This document shows positions 46,893-58,233 of a stretch of 64,000 nt of DNA, piece by piece. The first letter of the stretch is position 1. Every line of letters begins with the position of its first letter. A program made the translations under genes and the position numbers. The DNA is from Glaciozyma antarctica PI12 (taxonomy: Eukaryota > Basidiomycota > Microbotryomycetes > Kriegeriales > Camptobasidiaceae). The notes beneath the pieces were generated by a model that did not search any database, was not told where the DNA came from, and saw nothing but the letters and a program-made list of their open reading frames with translations. The stretch is taken from positions 165,689 through 229,688 of the forward strand of contig KZ627149.1 of NCBI GenBank assembly GCA_002917775.1, read 5' to 3'.

Positions 46893-47663
46893 CCCCCCTT
46901 GTTACTCCCCTCCTTTGTTATTCCCCGCCACGATAGCCCATGCTTTGCAGCCCATTTTAACCTCCTACGCCTCGAGAGAATCGTTTGCGTCGGCTTTAAA
47001 GATACTGCTAGCCGAACGGAGAGCAGAGAGCGGGTAGCGAAGTCAATCGCTGGACCTGCCCGTTGGGAGCAGGCTCTCCGATTCGTAGCGAGCATTTAAA
47101 CTACCTGGATGAGTCTCCCACATCCGAGCTACGACAAGGGCGAGGCATCCGCGCCTGCGAGAGCAGACTGGAAGAGCTTCGGTAGCGAGTCGGGAGCGCC
47201 AGTCGACCTAAAGCTACGAGTTTCTACGCCGCCACAGCTGTATCCCTTGTTAATTAAATAACTGCCTGTGGTCAGCTTGGAAAAGAAGGTGCCGCTGCGA
47301 ACAGGGAGACGGAGCGATGGCTCTTCCTGAGTCACTGACCGCCTGTGAGGGGACGGGGCTAGATAAAGCGTATCTTCGCAAGCCAGAATGCGCGTAAAAG
47401 TACTTTGGCAGAAGGAATGCGTTAAAGTCTGGCGGAAGAGGCTACGGTGTGCTCCAGCGCCTCGTCCAAGGAGGAGAGAACCTGGCTCAACTTGCATTCC
47501 TCGACTTCAGCCCTCTCTCCTTTCTCCCATACACTCCTACTCTCGTCAACCACGCCAGATCTCCAGCTTCAATCGCACGCATTGTACTCGAAACTAGCTG
47601 CCGCCCCTTTCTCTCAGCGCTTCAAGCACCCTCAAGCTCGACTTGCGCCAACGCACCACCTCC
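46893..47663. other. Intergenic, no gene supported
   Basis: About 0.77 kb. Includes an AT-richer patch (ccttgttaattaaataact near 47245). A 122-codon minus open stretch (47129-47497) lacks motifs and splice signals. Confidence 0.4.
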
Positions 47664-49761
47664 ATGCGCGCGCGCTCTGCCCCTCGCCCCCACACCTCCT
47701 CAAACCCTCGTCCGAAGGTCACCAAGGCATCCTCTCACTTTTTCCTCCGTCTCCTCCGCACAGCAGCCGCCGGAAAGTCGCGCCAGTTCGAGCTCGATAG
47801 GAGAGGAGGGTGAGGTGCTCCACGAAGTAGAGGAGGAGCGGGGGAGCGAGTTGGGAGAGGAAGAGGAGTTGGAGTACGTTGATGATGAGGGGGGACCGTG
47901 GTGGGGCGGAAGAGCAGCGGAATGGTGGTGAGCAGGTCGGGGAAGATGTAGGACAGCGTGCGTCGCTCGTCTACCTCACGGCTACGTGCGTCCGCCACTT
48001 CAGCATCTGGGCGGAAGATAGTGGAGGGGAGGTGGTTGAGGCGATGTTCAGTGGCGGGTGTTCGGCGAGGGAGGCGGAGGGTCTTTGGGTTGTTAGAGAG
48101 GGAGAGGTGCTGGGCGAGGTGAGTGCACAGGATTCCTTGACAGGAACGGCCTAGCTGATAGCTCATTCCAGGGATCTTATGGATGCGTTTAACGGGTTTC
48201 GACTATGGACGGTTCGAAGACGCTGGCGTTCAAGGTTTCGACCAGGGCGAACGCCAGCAAAGGGGTGCGTGTCTCGTCTTTCCCTCGCCGTGCTGTGAGC
48301 GAATTCACCTGCCTTCCACAGCGTGCCGCTTTCCGTCGAGAGTTTACCATGATTCGCAACTGCGCCTCCCCGAACGTGATCGACATGTACCTTTTTGCCT
48401 GCGACGGTCCCGAGACGTACCTGGTTGGCGAGTTGGCGCTTTGTGTCCGGGCTTTCGCTGTCGCCAGGGGATCGCACTGACTAAACGACACCGACAGAAC
48501 CTCAAGGAGTAATTGGACGATTATGCCCCCAACGATACGACGACTGCTGCGGGCAGAGAGCACCGGATCACCTCCGTCGTCCTTCCGGTGATCTCCCAGC
48601 TTCTCGACGGCGCTGTGGTGCGGATTGATTCGAGCCTCCAAGCTTACGAAGCTGATATCTTGCCAACTTGTAGTACATCAACGACTGCGGCGTCATTCAC
48701 CGGTGCGTGAGGTCCGTTTCCAGTAGCGCAGTTGCTTATCTTGCCGAACAGGGATCTCAAGCCTACGAATCTACTCATCACGCAGGAGCGTCGTGGGAGC
48801 TACCCCATTATCAAGATCGGGGACTTCGGATCCGCAATTACTCGCGGCGGAGATGCGTTCGCTTCCTCCTTCTTCGTCGGCTTCCTTTCGCTGATCTGCT
48901 CTCGCAGGATTCCTGAAGGCACAGCTCTCTACGGCGGCATCTACTACATCATTGGTATTGCTTTCCACTGGCTCCACCGAAAGCCAGAGTCCGAACAAGC
49001 TCCCGGCGACGAAATCTTGCACAGCTTCCTCGAGCTCGAGGTTGACAAGCTCGCCATGGACCTTCAGGACGCTAACGCTATCGTTGCAATCGCGTGAGCT
49101 CTTTTCACGTTCCCTGCATCAGCAGATGAAGCGGATGCGAGTGTCTCCAGGTACCAAATGATGGACGGACGCCCTTGCACCTCGCGCGAGCTGACGGAGT
49201 TTATCGAGGTCTTGGAGTCCAGAATGAGAGACAGCTCATTGACGGCGCGGCGCTGGCAGGCTGCGAGCAGCTTTTCGAGGTGAGTCAATCGTCAAGCCAG
49301 CTTGTCTGCCGTCGTAGCTTCCTGACACCTCGGCTCCTCGCAGATTTCCAGCCCTCATTCGAGAATCTCTTCGTGAGAACCGAGTTCCCGCCGAACTAGG
49401 TCTTCCACCGACTGTGGAGCTGACCATCTGGAACGACTTCATCCTCGCTGCCTTTGGTCTGCTGCTTCCTCAGGGTAAGCGCGCTTCCTATTCTCGCCTC
49501 AAAAGCCATCGCTCGCTCGCCCGTCATCCCAGATTCCAGTGGCGCACTGCCATCGGGCTTGCAGCTAATGCGGGAAAGGTGTCCGCACCATGTTACCGAT
49601 CTCCCTGTCTTCGCTCACGAAGACTCTCCCGCTCTCAGTAAGTTTCCTTTCGCTTGCTCCGCAACGTCGCTGACTCGCTTTTGCTGCGTCTTAGGTGCCT
49701 GCACGCGAAGGGAGCTTCGCATCTCAACGCACCTCTCCTCGAGCACTCGACTGGAACTTGA
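47664..49761 (+). pseudogene. Divergent protein-kinase-like gene, copy C (broken)
   Basis: Proposed start MRARSAPRPHTSS, phase-0 intron, acid-rich leader (GEEEELEYVDDEGG), then the family block CSAREAEGLWVVREGEVLGE ending at an intron just before GSYGCV. TAA follows at 48190-48192. VAIK is intact (LAFKV), then FRREFTMIRNCASPNVI, a second in-frame TAA at 48510-48512, LDDYAPND, VIHR|DLKPTNLLI, IIKIGDFGSA and GTALYGG. The shared C-terminal domain follows (LAMDLQDANAIVAIA, RYQMMDGRPCTSREL, ENRVPAELGLPPTVELTIW, GLQLMRERCPHHV) and ends near CLHAKGASHLNAPLLEH. Intron positions match copies A and B. Apart from two stops the frame and splice signals are well kept, so loss looks recent. Confidence 0.6.
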
Positions 49762-50528
49762 AGATATCTCGCCCCATCGTTCGCCTACTGCGTCGCACGT
49801 CGAGCCAGCTGCGCCACCGTTTCAGCATTCTCCTCTCCCTGCCATCTCTATCCAAATGCGATATGACTCTTATTGCTGCCCAGCCGAAGCTGATTCCTTG
49901 TTCGTCTGCAGGCGGCTTTGGTCCCTTCCGAGCTCCCGAATCCGCGCGTAGAGCAGTCCGCGAGCGGTAGTGGCTTGAGTCGGAGCGAGATTCTCTCGAG
50001 TAGGTGGGGATATATTACGTGGCGAGGCCGTGGCTTACACGGATTAACGTTAGGTCTGAGGCTTTCTCAAGCTGAGAAGGAGAAGGCACGCGCTATGGGC
50101 GATGGCTCGGATGTGGTTTGTCCCTTTCTCCCTGAGATGTTGATTTCCCTGATTCCATTTCGCGGGCAGGCCCGAAGTTCCAGATAGTCAATCGAGGGGA
50201 CGTTGCGGATGATGCGTGGATAGCGCGGGCAACGAGGTGGCAAAACAACAGGTTCTTCTGTCTGCGAGGTGAATGCAGGAACGTGGGACGGAATCGGAGA
50301 TCGTTCACGAGGTGGTAGTTAGAGCAGTGTGTACTCTTCGCCAACGACAACACTGGTGCTAACGAGTCACAAGCAGGCATGTGGTTGTTCACGGCGTACA
50401 CATTCTGGTCTGATGTGCCGCTTTGAGGAAGGCGGGGGAGTGGCAAAATGGGGACGGTTGCCATAGGGATGGTAAGGTGTGAACGCGCTGTAGGGTGGAC
50501 ATTTGCGAGGATGGGTAACTTGATGCCT
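49762..50528. other. No gene supported
   Basis: About 0.77 kb after kinase-like copy C. One plus open stretch (GYITWRGRGLHGLTLGLRL, about 50007-50063) looks weakly coding but has no partner exon I can justify. Confidence 0.3.
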
Positions 50529-50906
50529 TCAATGAAACAGCGAGAGGAGGTTCTGGAGTTGCTTGATCCCCGGCGTCAGCGGGATCGGGTCGTGCGCCTT
50601 GCGAAGGTAAGCGAGGACCTCGCGCGCCAAATCCTTGGTCTCCCACTGGGATTGAGGAGCTCTATCTCCGGGATCAGGCTTGAATCAAACTCTGAAGACT
50701 TCCAGCTCTTTCATGCGCATCAGCCTGAGGCTTGTTCACAGGTCTCGCGGCCCTTGCGGAGGTAGCGAACACCTCGCGCACCAAATCCTCGATCTCCCAC
50801 TGAGACTGAGGAGCTCTATCTCCAGAATCAGCCTCGCATTCGAGTCCGAAGACGTCCAGCGCTTCCACGCGCATCAGCCTGAGGCATATTCATAGGTCTC
50901 GCGGCC
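50529..50906 (-). pseudogene. Gene fragment with internal tandem duplication
   Basis: Minus-strand coding-like sequence ends KAHDPIPLTPGIKQLQNLL plus SLFH and TGA at 50529. The motif GDRAPQSQWE[I/T] then [E/K]DL[V/A]REV[F/L]A occurs twice, once in each 155-bp repeat copy. Because 155 is not a multiple of three, the two copies lie in different frames, so the duplication breaks the reading frame. Product unknown. Confidence 0.4.
50597..50906. repeat. Tandem direct repeat, 2 x 155 bp
   Basis: Copy 1 at 50597-50751 and copy 2 at 50752-50906, with shared blocks gaggagctctatctcc, catcagcctgaggc and caggtctcgcgg/ataggtctcgcgg. I estimate about 80 percent identity by eye, so the duplication is not recent. 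Confidence 0.75.
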
Positions 50907-51666
50907 CCGCTCGCTGCCTGTGGATCTGAGTGATCGTGATCATGGCCGTTGAAGGAGGGGAGCCGATGATCCACTTCAGGTGCTTGAATACAGGACAGAA
51001 GACGTGGAGCGCAGCCTTAAACCCGCCCTGTTGGACGTGTCGCTCTGGCGCAAGATCTCGGTACCCAGCTCGCTGTCTGCGGATTGAGTGAGAGAACCTC
51101 GCTAGCGAGAGCCGGTTCTCGAGGCTGAGGTGCCAGGTTGCACGATTCATCGCTATCCCCGGGCTGTACAACACTCCTCCAAGAGCGTCAAGCACGTAGG
51201 AATTGCAAAACAGGCTCTCCAGTCGCGCGATTCAGCAAGTTGCGCAGAGGAGAGAAGCTCGCGAGCCAGAGCTGGTTCTGGAGCCTGATTCATTTCTACT
51301 GGGAGAAAGTGCCCAGAACCTTTTTGTTGCCCTCTGCCCCAGTGATCTATTTCGTTTTCCCTCCATTGTCCCTCCCCGCCCGAAACTCCTTCAAAAGCCC
51401 TTTTGTGACCCCCTCCTGAACCAAGTGCCTGCCCTCTCGAAGTCAGCGGCTATTCTCGACGTTTTCAGAGAGAAGTGCCGACTTTTTGTTCCCCCGTCGG
51501 CCCACGGCACTTCCGCAGCCCAAGTATCGCCATAGCCCCTCCCTGCTCCCCTTCGCCACTGGCGCGAGGTTAGGGTGCTGATCCTGGTTTCCGAAGAAGA
51601 GCCCTTTCCTTCCAGCAGACAAGGCAGCGGCGAAATCCTGAACTCCAGTAATCAGCTCCTGTAGCT
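50907..51666. other. No gene supported
   Basis: Minus-strand open sequence (about 51195-50890; ALHVFCPVFKHLKWIIG) may be an upstream exon of the fragment at 50529-50906. The rest (51300-51600) is pyrimidine-rich with no motif. Confidence 0.3.
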
Positions 51667-52141
51667 CTAGAACGCAAGCACAAACTCGTACAGTGGATGA
51701 TGAAGGCCTGTGGATGCGCGCGCAAGAAGTAGAAGGTACAGAGCGGCGCGTATGGTAGCCTGTGGAAGCTGAGGTGTGAGCAGGAGATCCTGCGTTGGGA
51801 GCGAAAGCAATCGTACCTTCCTCCTCGCTGTTATCGAGATTGATTCGTTCCTTGAAATGTGGTCAGAGCTCTCGAATCCGGTCCATTCCAGAGGTGCCGA
51901 AAGGTTCTGCTCCTGAGAAGCAGGGTGAGTGAGGCTCGCTGCGAAGCTCCTGATACGCACCTTCGAGTCGGTAATAGTCAAGGCCAACGAGACAGATCTC
52001 GATCCAGTCCTCGGCATCAATGTCGGTTCCCTCGGGAATGTTGGCGATCTCAAAGTACTGAGGAATCTCCCCGCGTTCATGGCGTAGGTTCTGCTCGTCG
52101 GCTGCTCTGCAAAAAAAATCGCACGCCTTCATCAGACCCAC
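51667..52141 (-). CDS. Small unknown protein or gene fragment
   Basis: Starts MGLMKACDFFCRAADEQ at 52141; first exon continues NIPEGTDIDAEDWIEICLVG and DYYRLEG to a gtgcgt donor. One or two small exons follow, with the frame ending FVLAF at 51667. The acidic, aromatic first exon looks like genuine coding sequence; the rest is uncertain. No family recognised. Confidence 0.35.
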
Positions 52142-52243
52142 TTTCGAAACTCCAGTTCTGGGAGTCCTGTCGCTCAGAAGCTGTCTCGTTATTCTGTGCG
52201 TGATTCAGAAAGTGAGGCTTGCTGTGATCCTGACCGCGACCCG

Positions 52244-53007
52244 GCACAGGGTGTCTCCCTCGCCTTCACCAAATCCTCTCGCCCCGCTCTCGCTAGCGAC
52301 GTCTCCAGCAGCAGCTCTGCGGGTCTCTCAAAGTTGGTGAGTTGACTCGCGAATCGACGCCCGCCTGTATTCAGGCTGACACTTCTCAGTTTGACGTTGT
52401 CGACACGAATATCGCCGAGCGCGAAGCGTCCTGGTGGAAGTGGCGCACGACGACGGAGGAGCTTTTTGCAGGACAGCTGGACGACGAGGACTTTTAGGCT
52501 CCTGAAGCACCGGTTCTATCTCTCGCACGGCGATTCGGAAGCTCGGAAGGCGGGAGAGGTGTGCCATCGCCAGGAATCTTCCTTCGTGAGTAGATTGCCG
52601 GTCCGCGTGCTTAATGAGAAGTGTAGCTTATCATCAACGCAGGTGAGCTCGTCGTCGCCGCAGCTGGACGAGGACAGTCTCGTGCGGCATTTCTCTTTTC
52701 CGTCGCCCACACCGCTGACCGGGTTTCGATTCTCATGGCAGTCCGAAGCGAGCGCGGAGGTGCGCGAGCGCGCTGTGTCCTCGGAGGAGCTGGAGGCACA
52801 GGCGAGGCTGAACGCGGTAAGTGGGACTTAAATCGGGGTTGACTCGACGCTGATCGTTTGCTGCAGTTCTTCGAATACCGCGACATCATGTACGCGTACA
52901 ATGGAACCGTCGTCTCTATCGCTTCGCTGGACCGAAGCTCCTTGACGGCCTGCGGCACGCAGAACCTCCGCAGGCCTTCCATGGCCCTCCTCTCCGTGAA
53001 AACCTAG
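52244..53007 (+). pseudogene. Gene fragment of unknown function next to the right inverted arm
   Basis: Coding-like exons with good splice signals: GVSLAFTKSSRPALASD, FDVVDTNIAEREASWWKW (runs to TAG at 52496), VSSSSPQLDEDSLVRHF with PTPLTGFRFSWQSEASAEV, and FFEYRDIMYAYNGTVVSIAS, ending TAG at 53007. The TAG at 52496 splits an otherwise consistent exon chain, and no start could be placed. The last exon overlaps the end of the inverted duplication, which may have cut the gene. No domain recognised. Confidence 0.35.
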
Positions 53008-53975
53008 GCCGCTCTCCAGCTCATTTCTGCTCCTGCGGCCGGACCAGCAGATGCGCCCGACCTGCTAGGCTCGACGAGAACGAGGAAGCCGGCGCTGGTG
53101 GGAGGCTCTGCGTTAGCGGCTGCAGATGCCGTAGTCGTACTGGCTAGCCTGCGGTGTGGTGCGTTTGGGGGGAGTGGGCGTTTGGGGGGAGTGGGCGTTT
53201 GGGGGGAGTGGTGCTGCTTGGGGAGGAGGAGGAGGAGGATGAAGAGGAGGACGGAGAGCTGCCGACTCGGAGGAAGGCGCGCGGTCGTCGTGGAGGTGTG
53301 GGCTGGTCCTGAGCGATCCGCTGGACTGGATGGCGTCCTGAGGTGGATTGGCAGCTGTCTAGAGGGCGGGCGAGAGGGCGGCGGGAGGCCGGAGTGGTGG
53401 TAAAGAAGAACCCTCGCTGAGTGCAGCTGAGTGCAGGCGAAGTCCTCTCCAGCTCGCCAGCTTGTCTTCTACCACGGCCCCCGTTGCCCTGCTCACCAGG
53501 CGTTCTACCACAGCTCTAGCGTGTAGCGACGCACTCACTTGTCGGCGTAGTACGTGCAGCTCGACGAGGAACCGCTCACGTCGTAGCTCCGATCCCCTCG
53601 ACCTTCTCTCCGAACTGCTCTAAGTCTCGGCTCCAGACGGCTGCAGTCACGCAGGGCAAAGAAGCTGCTTATTGAGTTGCCGCGGAGGTCGTGCTCAGGA
53701 AGGGAGGACCGGGAGGGAGCTGAGCAAGGCGGAGGAGAGCGAGGCGAAGGCTGAGGGGGAGAGAGAGCAACGTACTCGGGTGAGTCTGAGTCTGGGCCTG
53801 CTCGGAACAGATCTGCAGCTCTTAAGCTGCTGCCGAGGACTTCGCAGAGCTGACCGGAACTTTGTCTGGCAGGGAACTCTCACGACACCTCCCTCGACGC
53901 TCGCAGCTTCAAGGGAGGCGTCCTCTCGCGATATCACTCGAGTCGAGGCCAGCTCCGCTAGTCCCTGCGCTTGAC
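52930..53975. repeat. Inverted duplication, right arm
   Basis: Reverse-complement partner of 37400-38330, about 15 kb away. Slightly longer than the left arm, partly because of a 17-bp repeat expansion at 53162-53212. The possible intron (gtgagtctgag ... gagctgaccgg ... ctggcag, about 53780-53872) is read on the plus strand here. Confidence 0.75.
53162..53212 (+). repeat. 17-bp minisatellite, three units
   Basis: Unit cgtttggggggagtggg repeated three times head to tail, the last unit with one change. The left inverted arm has a single related copy (near 38080), so the array grew after the duplication. Confidence 0.85.
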
Positions 53976-55063
53976 AAGGCATTGCGCTTGTCGCAGGACA
54001 CGCGAGACTGGCCTTCGTCACCTCTCTGACCAGGGCGCAGCCCGCCGAGGTACCGCTCCATCGCTTCCGCCGACACGCCCTTGGTACGGGGGAGCTGCCC
54101 AGACGGGCTAAACCTGCTGACACCTGATTCAAGACGATGATCCCAGGCTGGTCGGTGCCTCGACTCATACCTCCTGAACGTAGTCGACGTCCTTCTTCAA
54201 CGCAGGCAGCGCGTCTCTGCGACAGCTGCCTCTGCCTGCTCAACCCAGACGATCACTCGAACATTTAACCTCTTCTCTATTGCGAACCTCCTGCTCTCGG
54301 ACTTCTGCGTCGGTCTCGACACGCTTCACGCCTCAACTCCGCCAGCTGGGAGCTTCGACAACTCTCGTTCCCCGCTCTCAGTGCTCTAGATCTCGCTCAT
54401 GCACCAAAACCTCGGTGGATAAGAGCGTGGCTATCTATGACCTTCAGCTCCTTCCTGTCAGCTCGATTTTCGTTCGCCCAACCTCGCTTCGCAGTGAACC
54501 TGGCCGGCCTTGGATCTATCCGTTCTTCTTCGCCACGCTTGAAAGCAACGGGACGGAGATCACCATTCGTACCTGGCCTGACTGATGCGTGGCGAACGCG
54601 GAATCAAGGCTTGACACGCCAACAGCGGCAGCGCGCGGGCGAGAACTTGAACGTCGTAGTCGCTCACGACCCAGACGGACGAGATGCGTTCCCTGTTGCA
54701 AGAGATCGCAGGCGATATTTCCTTCCTCAGCGAGAGGATCAGACTTAGCACTCCCGCCCAGCTGATCTCAACGCACCTCTCTCGAAATCCGCCAGGCTGG
54801 GCGATAGAGTTTCGCCTGGCCTCCGCGGGAAGGAGTTGCAAAGCGATCTTGTAGCAGGGGCGCACAAGGTTTTGGCTTGCTAGTCGTCTACGCTGACTGT
54901 CTGGCTTTCCCCTGCCGCCCAGCAGCCGGCAGGGAGTCGAAGGCGGCAAAAAAGGCCCGGGACTCTGGGAGGTCGTCGCGCCCAAGTTCGCGCCCAAACA
55001 GGCTTCGTCTCCTCCCCTTACTCACTCTCGATTAAACTGAGCGTGCGAGGATTAGAAGGGAGC
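53976..55063. other. Gene debris at the right edge of the island
   Basis: One plus open stretch about 54379-54585 (VAIYDLQLLPVSSIFVRP ... ESNGTEITIRTWPD) looks coding by composition but has no recognised relatives or splice partners. A 17-base match (atctcaacgcacctctc) to kinase-like copy C occurs near 54767. Otherwise nothing supported. Confidence 0.3.
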
Positions 55064-58000
55064 ATGGTCCACGGCCAAGTAGCTAGAGGGAGCAGCAACA
55101 TCCACCTCGACCTCCCAGCCAGCCCGCCGCTCCCACGCAGCTCACGTCCTCACTCTCCTCAAGTCCCAGCCTCTCCATCACCCAGGACCTCCCCAGGCCT
55201 TTCAGCAGCATCAACAGGACTTTATTCACCACCATCCTCCTCTTCGTCCCTCCTCCTACCCAACAACGACATCTCCCTACTCCCCCTCTCCCCCCTCCCG
55301 CACCACCTCGTCCCCTTCCTCCTCCCCTCCTCCCCGCTCTCCCCAACCGCCAAACGCGACCTCTTCACCTCCAACTTCCTCCGCTCCGCCTCCTCCGGCA
55401 ACAGTGACACGCTCGAATGGCTAATGGTCCATCCCCGACGCTCCCGACTCCGCAGCTCTTCGCCGGTTCTCCAAGAGCTCCCTTAGCGCGGTCGAGAGGG
55501 CCGGAGGAGAGGAGGGGATTCCCGATATGGCGCCGAGGAAGTGGGTGGACTTGGAGAGGAGGGATGAGGATGGGAACTCGGCGTTGGGACTGAGTGTCGC
55601 GCTGGGCCACGCGGAGGGAGTGCGGTTGCTTGTTGAGGCGGGTGCGAGTGTTAGTGGAGGAGATCGAGGTGAGTGTCGCGTAGGCTTGATGACTGCTGTT
55701 GCCTCTGTTGGGGGTGATTAGGGAGTGAGGTGTTTACCGGAGCGTGCGCGGTGGAGCGTGGGTCAAGAGCTGGGTCGTTGGAGCTGCTGAGCGGGAAGTG
55801 CGAGTGGGCTGGAACGCTAGGGATGCTCTTTCCGCTCCAGCGTGTGCCCCGCCAGCGACCCTACAGCTTCAGGATCCCACCAAACAGCATCCGCTAACGA
55901 CCTCCTTCTCTCCGAACAGCCGGCTGGACTCCTTTACACTGGGCGGTACAGAACAACGACATCCCCATCGCCGCCTACCTCCTCAACCACCGCGCCTCTC
56001 CCACTCTTGCCTCTCACAAAGGCCTCACTCCCCGCGACCTCGTTAAACGCGGTCGAGAAGGCTCAGCGATGCGCGAAGTCCTCAAGAGCGCCGAGGAAGC
56101 GATCGTGGAGCGGGACGGGGAGAAGGGGAAGGGGAAAGACGAACGACCGGGCTCGAGTATGAGCTTGGTGAGCACGGCGAGTTCGAGTAGGCCGGGGTGG
56201 GCGGAGGTGCCGGATATGGTCGAGGAGGCGGCGAGGGAGTGGGAGATGAAGAAGAGGATGGAGATGGCGATGGAGAGTGCGAGGAACCTCGAGGTCGACC
56301 TGAATGTGCTCGGTTTAGGAGGGCGGACACCGAATGGGGGTGTGGACCGGCATGAGGTGTGTTCTTTTCTGGCGGTGGGTCTGCGATGGAGCTGACGCGG
56401 GTTGCGTGCAGGACGACGAAGAGCAAGGGATACTCAATCCGTTTATCTGGGATCGCTGCCTGCCCGACCAGATGCTTGTCTTCTCCCTCCAGGACCTCCC
56501 CGTCATCTTCGACGTCGTAATCACCAACATGAAGCCCGTCCGAGCACGGCTTTACCGCGTCATCCCCGCCAACGTCGTCTTCCTCTCCGCTAGGTTCGCG
56601 CACTACTTTGGCAGCACCGAGATGCTCGAGGAGCTGTTCTTGGGAGCGATCGAGCGAATAGAGGCCGCGGTGCATGTGCGTCCTCCCTTTCGCTTCTCTC
56701 ACCACTGAGCTGACGAGAAACGATGCAGGCTCGACCGGACGACATGGCCAACTGCGCCGTCTGGATCTCCAACTCCCTCCTCCTCCTCTACTACCTCCGC
56801 AAGGAGCCGAACCTCTTCAAGTCGACGAGCGAGTTCCAAGTCCACCTTTCGGACCTGATCAACGAGATCTTCGTCTTCGTCCTACGCGACGTCGAGCGCC
56901 GGATCGATCGCGTCCTCGAGCCCGCCATACTTGAGTACGAGTCCTTACCGGGATTCGAGGACGTCCAATTCGAGGGCGACTGGTCGAGCAGCCGGTTCGT
57001 CAAGAAGCTCACGGGGCGGGGGAAGAAGGCGATCCCCCGCACGTCGTCGGTGCGATCGATCTCCGAGTCTCCGGAGGCGGGGATGAACTCGGCGGCGGCG
57101 GCAGCGAGTCCACCGAGAGCGTCGCCAAATCCGCGCGAACCCTCGTCGAACGTCGCCACCCCCCGCGCCGTCACCTCCCTCCTTTCCTCGACCCTCTTCA
57201 TCCTCCAGATCTACGAGATCCCACCCGCCATTGTCGTTCAAGCCTTTTCCCAGCTCTTCTACTGGATCTCGTGCGAGATCTTCAACCGCATGTTGACTCA
57301 GGTGCTTGCCTTCCGCTTCGCTCGGTGACTGTTGCTAACGTTCCGTTTCTGCTGCAGAAAAAGTACCTCTGCCGCTCGAAAGCGATGCAGATCCGTCTGA
57401 ACGCCTCGAGCCTCGAAGAATGGGCCCGCCAGAACCGCCTGCCCTCCAAGATGGTCTCCGTCCACTTCGCGCCCGTCACCCAGATGCTCCAATGGCTCCA
57501 ATGCCTCTCGTCGGAATCCTCTATTGACGGCCTCATCGGAACGATCCAGACGCTCCGGTCGCTCAACCCGATCCAGCTTCGGCGCGCGTTTAGGGAGTAC
57601 CGGTACGAGGTCGACGAGCCGAGGATGGACGAGGATTGCGCGCAGTATTTGGCGCAGATCCAGAAACAGTGGGAGAGCTTCAGGATGCAGAAGACGGCGG
57701 AGGAGCGGAGGGGGAGCGTCGAGGAGGATGAGGAGGGGAAGAGGAGCATCTCGCCGACCGACTCGACGACAAGCGTGCAGAGCGATATTGTCAGGATGAT
57801 CGACGAGGTCTTCAAGGATCCTACGAGTTTCGGGGCCTACACTCCACCTGGAGGATCCGAGACGCTGGGAGAGTTGCTCAACTCGCGGTACATGGTGCGT
57901 TCCTCTCATTACCAAGCGTACCGCCACTAACTCTCACCATCGCTGCAGCTCCCTTTCGCCATCCCCAGCTCCGCCGAGATGCTCCTCAACTTCCGCACCA

Positions 58001-58233
58001 AGGACGCCTTCGGACCATTCGCCGAGACCACTACCCCCTCTCACCCCTCCAGCACTCCAACCAGCTCGAACCGCAACTCATTATCCTTATCCGACGTCGC
58101 CTCGTCCAACAGTACTTCGACCGCCGAACCATCGCCAGACGAGGATACTCGCTTTGTCCCTATCCTCCCGGACGACTTCTTCGCCGTGCTGGACGTTGCG
58201 AAGGGCGGACGGACGAGTGGCGAGGAGTGGTAG
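55064..58233 (+). CDS. Ankyrin-repeat plus DIL (dilute) domain protein
   Basis: Start MVHGQVARGSSNIHLD with a Ser/Pro-rich leader. The first intron begins at the gtgaca donor near 55405. Ankyrin repeats: DEDGNSALGLSVALGHAEG, VRLLVEAGASVSGGD, WTPLHWAVQNNDIPIAAYLL, KGLTPRDLVKRG. The DIL domain, known from class V myosin tails, spans about residues 330-720: FIWDRCLPDQMLVFSLQD, CAVWISNSLLLLYYLRKE, EIPPAIVVQAFSQLFYWISC, NRMLTQKKYLCRSKAMQIRL and VSVHFAPVTQMLQWLQC. Fungal ANK-DIL proteins are known as a family, thought to work in polarity or trafficking; the role is not proven. The frame meets TAG at 58231-58233 and then stays open in frame to TAG at 58357-58359. It converges on DBP2. Confidence 0.88.

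Noticed and set aside
37400-53975. The inverted arms as ends of one giant transposon
   Set aside because: No transposase, no short terminal motif and no flanking duplication found; a segmental duplication is simpler.
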